DNA of 21,106 bases from Actinomycetota bacterium (GTDB lineage: Bacteria > Actinomycetota > Thermoleophilia > Solirubrobacterales > 70-9), in contig VAYL01000151.1 in NCBI GenBank assembly GCA_005884305.1, positions 395 through 21,500 of the forward strand, written 5' to 3'. A model generated the notes under the pieces. That model was given only the letters and a program-made list of their open reading frames with translations. It was not told where the DNA came from and did not search any database. A program made the position numbers and the translations under genes. Positions 1 to 7,232 of this stretch are shown one piece after another; position 1 is the stretch's first letter; every line of letters begins with the position of its first letter.

Positions 1-11
1 GGCGTCGAACC

Positions 12-590
12 CTAGCCGCGTCGTTCGCGCCACATCAGCCAGATGGGCGGTCCCCCCGCCGGCAGATTCATCTCGCCGGTGACCGCGAAGCCGTTTCGCT
101 CATAGAGCGCCCGGCTTCGCGGCGTCGAGGACTCCAAGTAGGCCGGCAGGCCCGCGGCGTCGATCGCGTCGAGCCCGGGACGCATCAGGGCCGTTCCGAG
201 CCCTCTCCCCTGCCACTCCGGGGCGACGCCCATCACCGCCAGGTACCAGTGCGGCGGGCGCCTCGGGTGCTTGCCGTCCATGCGAAGCCGCGACCAAAGG
301 GCGACCGGCAGCCGGCCGCTGAAGACCCTGAGCATCGGCCCGACCTCCCGCAGCGTCGTGCCGAGCGGCACGCGCCAGGCCTCCGGCGCTGCCCACACCG
401 CGGCGCCGACGACCTCCTCCGTGGTCCAAACGAGCCCGCGCGGAAGCGCGATCTCCCGCAACTCGGTCTCGAAGAACACCCGCAGGCGCTCCGTCCGGCC
501 GCCCGGGTCCGGGAGGAGATGCGCGAACCCGGGGTCGTCGCTGAACGCGCGCGCCAGCGCGTCGGCCAGCGGCGCGGCGTCCTCGGGCAC
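12..590 (-). CDS. GNAT family N-acetyltransferase
   Basis: This 192-residue protein is a GCN5-related acetyltransferase, which would transfer an acetyl group from acetyl-CoA to an unknown amine. The acetyl-CoA loop is clear in the second half: V-x-P-E-W-Q-G-R-G-L-G-T-A-L near residues 123-136, followed by the typical ending R-A-L-Y-E-R-N-G-F near 160-170. The GTG at 590 is the first usable start codon. However, the codons just upstream, in the same open frame, read E-I-R-R-A-V, which looks like the first beta strand of the fold, so the real start may lie upstream at a non-standard codon. It is the last gene of the coaD cluster, about 59 bp after the SepIVA-like gene, and is probably co-transcribed. 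The substrate cannot be read from the sequence. Confidence 0.85.
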   Translation of the reverse strand: MPEDAAPLADALARAFSDDPGFAHLLPDPGGRTERLRVFFETELREIALPRGLVWTTEEVVGAAVWAAPEAWRVPLGTTLREVGPMLRVFSGRLPVALWSRLRMDGKHPRRPPHWYLAVMGVAPEWQGRGLGTALMRPGLDAIDAAGLPAYLESSTPRSRALYERNGFAVTGEMNLPAGGPPIWLMWRERRG

Positions 591-649
591 CGCACGGCGG
601 ATCTCGCCTACGTCGCTCGTGATATGCGGTGGAAGGGGCGGCGAGGGAG

Positions 650-1117
650 CTAGCCGACCTCGGCCGGCTCTTCCTCACGGCCCGCGAGGCGATCGCGCCC
701 GCGGCGCACCGCGGCCAGGAACTTCTCGAGGTTGACCTCGAGCGTCGACAGGATCTCGTCGGCGTAGTCCTCCGCCCCGAGCCGGATCTGGCGTTCCGTC
801 TCCCGCGCGTCCTCGATGATCTCCTCGGCAGCACGCTCAGCCTGCTTGTAGACCTCCTCGTCGGAGATCAGACGCGCCTGCTGGTCGCGCGCCTCCTTGA
901 CCACGCGCTCGGCTTCGCGCTTGGCCTCGGCGAGCATCTCCTGCCGCTCCTTGACGATCCAACGCGCCTGCTTGATCTCCTCGGGAATCGTCGCCCGCAT
1001 CTGATCGAGCAGGTCGTAGATCTCCTCACGATCCACGCGCACCTGATCCGTCAGCGGCACCGGGCGCGCGTTGTGGATCAGGTCGTCGAGCTTGTCGATT
1101 AGGACCAGGACGTCCAT
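650..1117 (-). CDS. SepIVA/DivIVA-like coiled-coil protein
   Basis: A 155-residue, strongly charged, mostly helical protein. The N-terminus (M-D-V-L-x-L-I-D-K-L-D-D-L-I, then A-R-x-V-P-L-T and a short I-P-E-E-I segment near residues 44-48) matches my memory of the start of mycobacterial SepIVA (Rv2927c type), a DivIVA-domain septation factor. The long coiled coil is rich in A-E-R and E-A-R heptads, and the tail (L-E-V-N-L-E-K-F-L-A-A-V-R-R-G-R) also resembles that family's C-terminus. It is shorter than the mycobacterial protein, which is about 245 residues, so much of the coiled coil is absent. A role in cell-envelope growth or division is inferred from family and from its position after coaD. 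ATP-synthase b-subunit-like coiled coils are an alternative, but there is no membrane segment. The ATG at 1117 has no Shine-Dalgarno. A TAAGCT -10-like hexamer lies at 1130-1135 (minus strand). Confidence 0.75.
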   Translation of the reverse strand: MDVLVLIDKLDDLIHNARPVPLTDQVRVDREEIYDLLDQMRATIPEEIKQARWIVKERQEMLAEAKREAERVVKEARDQQARLISDEEVYKQAERAAEEIIEDARETERQIRLGAEDYADEILSTLEVNLEKFLAAVRRGRDRLAGREEEPAEVG

Positions 1118-1217
1118 GGAAGTGCGGAAAGCTTACGCGGAGCGGCGGAAACCAGGGTTGACGGCTGGAATTTCGTCGTGCAGTTGCAAGCTCCTGCCCA
1201 TCGCACCTAACGCTCGA

Positions 1218-1718
1218 CTAACGCTTTAGACGCTCGACCAGCGCCGCCGCGACGCCCGCCGGAACGAGATCGGAAACGTCGCCTCCGAAGGTGGCCATCT
1301 CCTTGACTCCCGTAGACGATAGGAAGCTGTAATCGGGCGAGGCGATGATGTAGACAGACTCGATGTCCGGCGCCAACTTGCGGTTGAGCTGGTTCATCTC
1401 GAACTCGTATTCGAAGTCGGAGATCGCCCGCAGGCCCTTCACCATCGCTCCGGCGCCGTGCTCGCGGGCGAGCTCGACGACAAGGTTCGAGAACACGACC
1501 ACATCCACGTTGTCGACGCCGTTGGCGGCGAGCGCCTGGTCGATGAAGCCCTTGCGTTCCTCGGCCGTGAAGAGCGTCTCCTGCTTGCGCACCGGCTGAT
1601 TCACGACACCCACGACCACGCGGTCGAAAACCCGCGCCGCCCGCCCAATGATGTCCAGGTGCCCGTTCGTAACCGGGTCGTACGTACCCGGGCAGATCGC
1701 CACGCGGCCGTCAGCCAC
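1218..1718 (-). CDS. coaD: phosphopantetheine adenylyltransferase (PPAT)
   Basis: A cytosolic enzyme of coenzyme A synthesis that joins 4'-phosphopantetheine and ATP to give dephospho-CoA. It has 166 residues, the usual length. The nucleotidyltransferase signature is complete: P-G-T-Y-D-P-V-T-N-G-H at residues 10-20, with the T/H-x-G-H motif, K-G-L-R at 94-97, and the ISSTG-type loop S-S-T-G-V-K-E at 134-140. The GTG start at 1718 overlaps the rsmD stop by 8 nt, a conserved rsmD-coaD coupling in many bacteria. The 100 bp after its TAG, up to the SepIVA-like gene, holds no other gene. Confidence 0.97.
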   Translation of the reverse strand: MADGRVAICPGTYDPVTNGHLDIIGRAARVFDRVVVGVVNQPVRKQETLFTAEERKGFIDQALAANGVDNVDVVVFSNLVVELAREHGAGAMVKGLRAISDFEYEFEMNQLNRKLAPDIESVYIIASPDYSFLSSTGVKEMATFGGDVSDLVPAGVAAALVERLKR

Positions 1719-2247
1719 GCCGATGCCCTTGATAGAGAGTCACGATGGTGTCGCCGTAGCGGCGCTCGGTGACCGCGGGCAGCGAGAGGCTGAGTGGGCG
1801 GCGAGCCGCCCCCTCGACGATCAAGCGGCCTCCCGGCGCGAGAACCTTTGGCATGAGCGTGTCGAGGTCCCCCTCAAGACGGTCGGCGAGTCTATAGGGC
1901 GGGTCGCAGAAGACCAGATCGAACTCCCGCCGCTCCCTCCGCAGGAAGGACCGGACGTCGGCGCGGACGATCTCGCACCGGTCGCCGACGCCGAGCACAC
2001 TCACGTTTCGCCGTGCGAGCGCCGTGTGCGTGTCAACCAGCGTCGCGGAGGCCGCCCCGCGGGACACCGCCTCGAGCCCCAGGGCACCCGTCCCGCAGAA
2101 GAGGTCTAGGACGCGCGCCCCCGCAACGTCGCCCAGGATCGAGAACAGGGCCTCGCGGACGCGGTCGGAGGTGGGCCGGACGGCGGCCGACCGCCGGGGC
2201 GGGCTCGCCAAGCGGCGCCCGCCGAGCTCGCCGGCGACGATCCTCAA
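1711..2247 (-). CDS. rsmD: 16S rRNA (guanine966-N2)-methyltransferase
   Basis: An SAM-dependent methyltransferase that modifies G966 of 16S rRNA. I place the start at TTG 2247, giving 178 residues that begin M-R-I-V-A-G-E-L-G-G-R-R-L, the standard RsmD N-terminus. The longer open frame upstream reads antisense-like low-complexity sequence over recG and is not real. Motif I is V-L-D-L-F-C-G-T-G-A-L-G-L-E-A at about 46-60 and the catalytic D-P-P-Y is at 115-118. The TTG overlaps the recG TGA as TTGA, and the 3' end overlaps coaD by 8 nt, so recG-rsmD-coaD form one coupled unit. Confidence 0.95.
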   Translation of the reverse strand: MRIVAGELGGRRLASPPRRSAAVRPTSDRVREALFSILGDVAGARVLDLFCGTGALGLEAVSRGAASATLVDTHTALARRNVSVLGVGDRCEIVRADVRSFLRRERREFDLVFCDPPYRLADRLEGDLDTLMPKVLAPGGRLIVEGAARRPLSLSLPAVTERRYGDTIVTLYQGHRRG

Positions 2248-4514
2248 GGGGCGATCGCCTCGTCGCCGAAGCGCTCCCGCGCGGCGTCGAGAAGCGGCCC
2301 CAGCTCGGGTGCTTCGAGCGAGCCCGTCCGCTCGAGCAGTGCGATCACCTCCTGCCGGGCCTCGGTGAGCACCGCGATGTCCTCCGGCAGCTGTGCGACC
2401 CGGAACCGCGGCAGCCCGTGCTGGCGCGTCCCAAGGATCTCCCCCTCCCCGCGCAGCGCGAGGTCCACCTCCGCGAGCTTGAAGCCGTCCCGCTCGGCGG
2501 CGATCGCATCCAGGCGGCGGTGCGCAAGCTCCGACGCGGCGTCCGCGAAGAGAATGCACTGCGATTGGTGCGCCCCGCGGCCCACTCTGCCCCGCAGCTG
2601 GTGGAGCTGCGACAGCCCGTAGCGCTCCGCCCCCTCGATCAGCATGACCGTCGCGTTCGCCACGTCGATGCCCACCTCGATCACGCTCGTGGCGACGAGG
2701 ACATCCGACTCTCCCCCGGCGAAGCGCTCCATCGCCGCCTGCTTTTTCCGCGGCGGCATCTGCCCGTGCAACAAGCCGACTTCGAAGTCCTTGAACTCGG
2801 TGGCCCGCAGGCGGTCCGCCTCCTCGGTCGCCGCCTTCGCCTCCAGGGTCTGCGAGCCCTCCACGAGCGGGCAGACGACGTAGGCCTGGCGACCCTCGCG
2901 CAACCGCGCCCGGATGAACCCGTAGGCGCCGGGCCGCTTCTCCTCTCCGACCACCCAAGTGTCGACCGGCTGGCGGCCCGCGGGCAGCTCGCGCAGGACC
3001 GTGGCGTCGAGGTCGCCGTAGGCCGTCAGCGAGAGCGTGCGTGGGATCGGCGTCGCCGTCATGTGGAGCGCGTGCGGTGCGGCCTCGCCGGGCCCCTTGC
3101 GGTCCAGCGCGGCGCGCTGGCGCACTCCGAAGCGGTGCTGCTCGTCGACGACGCAGACAGCGAGGCGGCCGAATTCGACGTCCGGTTCGATCAGCGCATG
3201 GGTACCCACGACCATCGCCAGCTCGCCGCTCGCGAGCCGGCTCAGTGCCTCGCGCCGGCGCGCTACCGGCGTCGCGCTCGTCAGCAGAGTGAACGGGACC
3301 TGACGGCCTGCGAGCAGCCGGTCGAGCGTCGCCGCGTGCTGCTCGGCCAGCGTCTCGGTCGGCGCCATGAGCGCCGCCTGGTAGCCCGCCTCGACCGCGC
3401 GCAGCATCGCGTACAGCGCCAGCACGGTCTTACCGCTCCCGACCTCCCCCATCAGCAGGCGCTGCATCGGCTGCTCGGCGCCAAGGTCGGCGTCGATCTC
3501 CTCCAGAGCGTTGCGCTGATCGCCCGTGAGCTCGAACGGCAGCGAATCTAGCCACCGAGCGGTCAGCTCCGCGGCGGCCGGCAACGGGATGCCGGGCCGT
3601 CGCGCCCGACGGTGCGACTTTCGCGCGGCCAGCGCCACCTGGTGCAGGAACAGCTCCTCGAAGGCGAGCCGGCGGCGAGCCTCCTCGGCCTCTTCGAGGC
3701 TCTCCGGGAATTGAGCGGCCGCTAGCGAGTCGCCCGCCAACGCCAAGCGGCGGCGCACGCGAAGCTCCGCGGGCAGGGGCTCGACGGCGTTGGGCGCGAG
3801 CAGAACTGCCTGCCAGGCCCACTCGCGGAGGCGCTGCGCGCGGACGCGCTCCGACGCGGGGTGCACCGGCACGATCCCGGTCGTGTGGATGCCCGCCGCC
3901 CCCCGGGCGCTCCCGCCGACCACCTCGTGGGCCTCGACCCGGAAGCCCGAGCGGTCGAGCTTGCCGAACAGGAGCAGCTTCGTCCCCACCGTCAGGCGAT
4001 CCGCCAGCCACGCCTGGTTGAACCAGACCGCCTTCGCGGGGCCCGACTCGTCCGCCACCAGCGCCTCCACGATCACCAGCCGCCGGCGCCGGGTGGGTCG
4101 CACCCGGGCCGATCGAACGGTGACCTCGACGGTGGCCTCCTCGCCGATGCGAAGGTCGGCGAGCAGCCGCGGTGCCGCGCGGTCCCGGTAGGAATGCGGC
4201 ACGTGGGCGAGCACGTCCCCGACCGTCTCCAGCCCCATCTCCGCGGCGGCGGCCGACAGCTTTGGGCCCGCTCCCTTGAGCGTCTGGATCGGCGCGGCAA
4301 GCAGGGTTGGCCGCGGAACGGAGCGAAGCTCCGCGCCGCGCAGCGCATCGCGATCCTGCGCCCGCCCCCCACCGAAGGCGGGGGGCGGCGCGGGACCCGT
4401 ATCAGTGCTTCGCTCGCGCGGCGGCGCCAGGGTGCGGCTCGAAACCGCCCGCGCCCGTTCCCGACGGGCGCCGGGGCCGGTTTCTCGCACCGCTCGACTT
4501 CCCGCCTCGCTCAC
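2244..4514 (-). CDS. recG: ATP-dependent DNA helicase RecG
   Basis: A superfamily 2 helicase that reverses stalled forks and branch-migrates Holliday junctions. After an unusual N-terminal extension, the conserved protein begins near residue 71 (L-L-A-A-P-I-Q-T-L-K-G-A-G-P). The wedge/OB domain follows at about 115-200. The helicase motifs are G-E-V-G-S-G-K-T at 356-363, D-E-Q-H at 457-460 and T-A-T-P-I-P-R-T, then Q-L-R-G-R-V-G-R-G and the TRG region G-T-R-Q-H-G-L-P. The start is uncertain. GTG 4514 has AGGAGG only 2 nt upstream and a poorly conserved, Arg/Pro-rich extension of 70 residues. GTG 4490 is in frame, and a CTG at 4304 is where family homology starts. The extension also contains two strong hairpins. 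It lies 22 nt after the FAD oxidase stop and overlaps rsmD. Confidence 0.93.
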   Translation of the reverse strand: MSEAGSRAVRETGPGARRERARAVSSRTLAPPRERSTDTGPAPPPAFGGGRAQDRDALRGAELRSVPRPTLLAAPIQTLKGAGPKLSAAAAEMGLETVGDVLAHVPHSYRDRAAPRLLADLRIGEEATVEVTVRSARVRPTRRRRLVIVEALVADESGPAKAVWFNQAWLADRLTVGTKLLLFGKLDRSGFRVEAHEVVGGSARGAAGIHTTGIVPVHPASERVRAQRLREWAWQAVLLAPNAVEPLPAELRVRRRLALAGDSLAAAQFPESLEEAEEARRRLAFEELFLHQVALAARKSHRRARRPGIPLPAAAELTARWLDSLPFELTGDQRNALEEIDADLGAEQPMQRLLMGEVGSGKTVLALYAMLRAVEAGYQAALMAPTETLAEQHAATLDRLLAGRQVPFTLLTSATPVARRREALSRLASGELAMVVGTHALIEPDVEFGRLAVCVVDEQHRFGVRQRAALDRKGPGEAAPHALHMTATPIPRTLSLTAYGDLDATVLRELPAGRQPVDTWVVGEEKRPGAYGFIRARLREGRQAYVVCPLVEGSQTLEAKAATEEADRLRATEFKDFEVGLLHGQMPPRKKQAAMERFAGGESDVLVATSVIEVGIDVANATVMLIEGAERYGLSQLHQLRGRVGRGAHQSQCILFADAASELAHRRLDAIAAERDGFKLAEVDLALRGEGEILGTRQHGLPRFRVAQLPEDIAVLTEARQEVIALLERTGSLEAPELGPLLDAARERFGDEAIAP
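4362..4388. repeat. GC hairpin inside the recG 5' extension
   Basis: A perfect 9-bp inverted repeat, CCGCCCCCC (4362-4370) and GGGGGGCGG (4380-4388), around a 9-nt loop. There is no T-run on either side. It falls where RecG has no family-conserved sequence, so it may be untranslated leader, a terminator-like remnant, or chance in GC-rich DNA. Confidence 0.55.
4441..4484. repeat. 44-nt two-part hairpin upstream of the conserved recG start
   Basis: Outer arms GAAACCG (4441-4447) and CGGTTTC (4478-4484) are perfectly complementary. Inner arms GCGCCCG (4451-4457) and CGGGCGC (4465-4471) are also perfect, with CCC/GGG pairing possible between them. The terminal loop is 7 nt. It sits 30 bp inside GTG 4514. 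Together with the hairpin at 4362-4388 it suggests a structured leader or a junction scar rather than ordinary coding sequence. Confidence 0.55.
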
Positions 4515-4536
4515 AGCCTCCTAGGCTACGAGTCGC

Positions 4537-5908
4537 TCAGGCGGTGACCGCGACGGCCTCCTTCTCGTCCTGCCAGCCGGTCGGCTTGATGTTCTGGTTC
4601 AGCCGGAACAGGTTGGCCGGGTCGTAGCGGTCCTTGAGGGCCTGAAGACGCTCGTACGTGTCCGATCCGAACGCCGCCCGGACCCGATCCTCACCCTCCT
4701 CGGCCAGGTAGTTGAGATACGCACCGCCGGTCGCGTACTCCTTCATCTTCGCGCCGAGGTCCTTCACCCACGCGACGTTCACCTCATCGTCGGCGGAGTC
4801 CTGCCAGCCGGCGATGATGTGGATGTTGAACGGGGAGGTCCGCTGGCCGAACGCAGTGGCGTCCTCGGGGATCTCCCCGATCGCACCGCCGCCGGGGATC
4901 ACGAGGATCTGGCTCATCGGCGAAGGCCGCGAAACATGGGCTTCGCACAGCGCGTCGATCGCCTCGTCGGACAGGTCCGCGAGAAAGTCCGCGGTCCAGT
5001 AGTTCCGCATGCCCTCGGGAGCGCCGCCGTCCGTCAGCTGCTGGATCGCGACGTAGGGCATCGGTTGAACCAGGTCCATTGCCGGCGGTCCGAACTCGCG
5101 TAGCGGCCGCAGCGCCTCCTCGCCCTCCTCGGCCGGGCCGGCGTAGCAGAGGATCATGCCGAGCACGGGCTGGCCACGGACCGGCTCGGGGACGAACTCC
5201 TCCGGCGGTGCCGAGATCATCGCGATGCCGCCGCAGACCTCGTTCGGCGCCTTCACGATGAAGTCGCGGAAGTTCCGCACCACATCGCGCGCCATCGGTC
5301 CCGGATACATCAGCATTCCGCCGAGCACCATTGGCCCGACCGGGTGCACGTCGAACTCGAACTCGGTGACCACGCCGAAGTTGCCGCCGCCGCCGCGAAT
5401 GCCCCAGAAGAGCTCCGGGTTCTCGACCTCGGACACCGTGATCTCCTCGCCGTCGGCCGTCACGAGCTGGACGGAGCGCAGACTGTCGCAGGTGAGCCCC
5501 AGCTTCCGCTCGAGCCACCCGGAGCCGCTGCCCAGCGCGAGCCCGGCGACGCCGGTCGTAGACATGCGGCCGCCGGTCATGGCAAGCCCATGCTCCTGAG
5601 TCGCGCCGTCCACGTCGCGCCAGAGTGTGCCGCCCTGGACCCGCGCGGTCTGCGTCTCCGGATCCACGCTGACCGCGTTCATCTGCCGCATGTCGATGCA
5701 GACCCCGCCGTCGCAAACGGCGTGTCCGGTGACGCTGTGGCCACCGCTGTAGACCGACAGCGGCAGCGAGCGCTCGCGCGCGAAGTTCACCGCGGCGCGA
5801 ACGTCGTCGGTGCTCTCGCATCGCGCGAACACCGCGGGGCGCCGACCTCTCGTCGCCGTCGATGACCAGTTCCCCTGTGAAGCCCTGCCTAAGAGCGGAT
5901 ACGTCCAT
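4537..5908 (-). pseudogene. FAD-linked oxidase (PCMH plus BBE domains), frameshifted
   Basis: A berberine-bridge-enzyme-like flavoprotein oxidase. The expected start is ATG 5908, 5 nt after a perfect AGGAGGG, and gives M-D-V-S-A-L-R-Q-G-F-T-G-E-L-V-I-D-G-D-E, a normal family N-terminus. The body is in another frame from about 5844: R-R-P-A-V-F-A-R-C, then S-G-G-H-S (His usual for covalent FAD), S-T-T-G-V-A-G-L, G-I-R-G-G-G-G-N-F-G-V-V, and the BBE tail Y-D-P-A-N-L-F-R-L-N-Q-N-I ending at 4537. The family segment of about 14 residues (Y-[DE]-x-A-R ... N-x(3)-D) is missing at 5845-5849. The span is 1372 nt, one base over a multiple of three, so a loss of about 41 nt explains both defects. No Cys for a second FAD bond is seen. 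The long frame upstream of 5908 would run into ridA and is unlikely to be used. Either a genuine pseudogene or an assembly error. Confidence 0.8.
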
Positions 5909-5913
5909 GTGAT

Positions 5914-5920
5914 CCCTCCT
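5914..5920 (-). promoter_or_regulatory. ribosome binding site deciding the FAD oxidase start
   Basis: On the minus strand AGGAGGG is followed by 5 nt and then ATG 5908. It is one of the best Shine-Dalgarno sites in the window. It fixes the intended start in a frame different from the rest of the enzyme, and so is the main evidence for the frameshift. Confidence 0.8.
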
Positions 5921-5948
5921 ATGAAGATCCGTTTTCTGGGTCGCGAGG

Positions 5949-5985
5949 TTAGCGGCTCGCTCGACGGACAGATAGTTTCTCGGCG
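5949..5985 (+). promoter_or_regulatory. predicted promoter for a leaderless ridA mRNA
   Basis: A TAGTTT -10 hexamer (5973-5978, pattern TAnnnT) ends exactly 6 nt before the GTG start at 5985, so transcription would begin on the start codon. A weak -35, TTAGCG at 5949-5954, lies 18 bp upstream. No Shine-Dalgarno is present, which agrees with leaderless translation, common in Actinomycetota. Confidence 0.45.
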
Positions 5986-6458
5986 TGGGTCAGATCGAGG
6001 ACAGGCTCGCGGAGCTCGGGCTCTCGCTTCCGGCGCCATTCGCTCCGCCGCCGGGGGTGGAGTTCAAGTTCGATCTCGTCCGCGTCCACGGCGACGTCGC
6101 CTACGTGTCGGGGCACCTCCCGGTAGACGGCGACCGGGTCCTGGTGCAGGGAAAGGTCGACTCCGACGTCTCGGTCGAGGAGGCCTTTGACGCCGCGCGC
6201 CTCACCGGCCTCTCGATCCTGGCCTCGCTCAAGCAGGAGCTGGGCGAGCTGGACCGCGTTCGAGGCTGGATCAAGGCGTTGGGCCTCGTGAACTGCACAC
6301 CCGGCTTCAGCAAGACGCCGGCCGTGATCAACGGCTTCTCGGAGCTGATCCTGGAGCTCTGGGGCGAGGCGGGGCAGCACTCCCGATCCGCGATCGGCGC
6401 CGCGGAGCTCCCGTTCGACGTCCCCGTCGAGGTCGAGGCGATCGTCCAGATCGGCTAG
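5985..6458 (+). CDS. RidA/YjgF/UK114 family protein
   Basis: A 157-residue member of the Rid superfamily. The archetype RidA hydrolyses reactive enamine/imine intermediates of amino acid metabolism. The longer N-terminus, V-A-Y-V-S-G-H-L-P near residues 38-46, and the block R-S-A-I-G-A-A-E-L-P near 135-144 fit the YjgF-like subgroup of about 150 residues rather than the short archetypal RidA. The Arg of R-S-A-I-G-A is the residue expected to bind substrate carboxylate. It is transcribed against its neighbours and is divergent from the FAD oxidase. Its TAG shares bases with the GST stop (CTAG, 6455-6458). An amine or imine from the neighbouring flavin oxidase is a plausible but unproven substrate. 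Confidence 0.9.
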   Translation: MGQIEDRLAELGLSLPAPFAPPPGVEFKFDLVRVHGDVAYVSGHLPVDGDRVLVQGKVDSDVSVEEAFDAARLTGLSILASLKQELGELDRVRGWIKALGLVNCTPGFSKTPAVINGFSELILELWGEAGQHSRSAIGAAELPFDVPVEVEAIVQIG

Positions 6459-7225
6459 CCGACGGGCGGCGGCCGGTGGCGGCGGTAGATCTCCGCCACC
6501 CACCGCCCACCCGGCCGCTCGGCCAATGGAGCGCGCCAGCGCTCGAGCGCCTCCGGCAGCTTGCCCAGCGAGGGAGCGTCCGGGTGCAGCGCCAGCGGAT
6601 AGAAGAGCGAGGCGGCGGTCAGGTCGGCGACGCTGAACCGATCGCCGACGAGATAGTCGCCGCCGTCGAGCTCGGCCTCGAGCCGGTCCAGTGCCGCGAG
6701 GACCTTCTGGCGTGAGCGCTCGGCGGCCTCCTCGTTCTTGACGCCATAGCGAGCGTTCGTGAACGCGGCCGCGTAGCGGCCGGCAGCGGCAGCCGCCCTC
6801 GGGTCATCTCGCACTCCCGGCGGCAGGAAGTCCGCCGACAGCTCGGCGAGCCGCTCCGGGGCACGCGACATCTCGTGCCAGCCCACGAGCCGGATCGCCG
6901 GCCCGAGCTCCTCGTCGAAGTAGTCCTCGAGGTCGAGAGCCCGCCTGCGCGCCGCCGGGTCCTCCGGGTAGAGGGGCGGATCCGGCCATCGGCGCTCGAG
7001 CTCGCCGATAATCGCGGTGGAATCGCCGATCCCCTTGCCGTCGAGCACGAGAACCGGGAAGGTCACGGTCTCGCCGCGGGTCAGAAGCAGTGCGGCGAGC
7101 ATGTGGACGCCACCGGGAAGCCCCCGCCGGCGGTGCGGGATCCGCTTGTAATCGAGGGCCCACCGCGCCTTCTCGTTGTAGTGCGAGACGCTGATGTGCC
7201 AGAGGACGGGCCGGGAGCCCTTCAT
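6455..7225 (-). CDS. glutathione S-transferase-like protein
   Basis: A 256-residue protein with a thioredoxin-fold N-terminus and a helical GST C-terminus. The N-terminal domain shows S-H-Y-N-E-K-A-R-W-A-L near residues 13-23, F-P-V-L-V-L-D-G-K near 56-64, and the glutathione-site G-D-S-T-A-I near 67-72. The C-terminal domain includes D-Y-L-V-G-D-R-F-S-V-A-D-L-T, the usual N-capping box. Many Actinomycetota make mycothiol rather than glutathione, so the thiol used is unknown. The ATG at 7225 follows GAGGG by 4 nt and the fakA stop by only 7 nt, so it is probably co-expressed with fakA. Its 3' end overlaps the stop of ridA. Confidence 0.88.
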   Translation of the reverse strand: MKGSRPVLWHISVSHYNEKARWALDYKRIPHRRRGLPGGVHMLAALLLTRGETVTFPVLVLDGKGIGDSTAIIGELERRWPDPPLYPEDPAARRRALDLEDYFDEELGPAIRLVGWHEMSRAPERLAELSADFLPPGVRDDPRAAAAAGRYAAAFTNARYGVKNEEAAERSRQKVLAALDRLEAELDGGDYLVGDRFSVADLTAASLFYPLALHPDAPSLGKLPEALERWRAPLAERPGGRWVAEIYRRHRPPPVG

Positions 7226-7232
7226 GCATCCC

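Noticed and set aside
2013..3551. 512-codon plus-strand frame over rsmD and recG
   Set aside because: It is antisense to conserved helicase and methyltransferase motifs and shows no family pattern.
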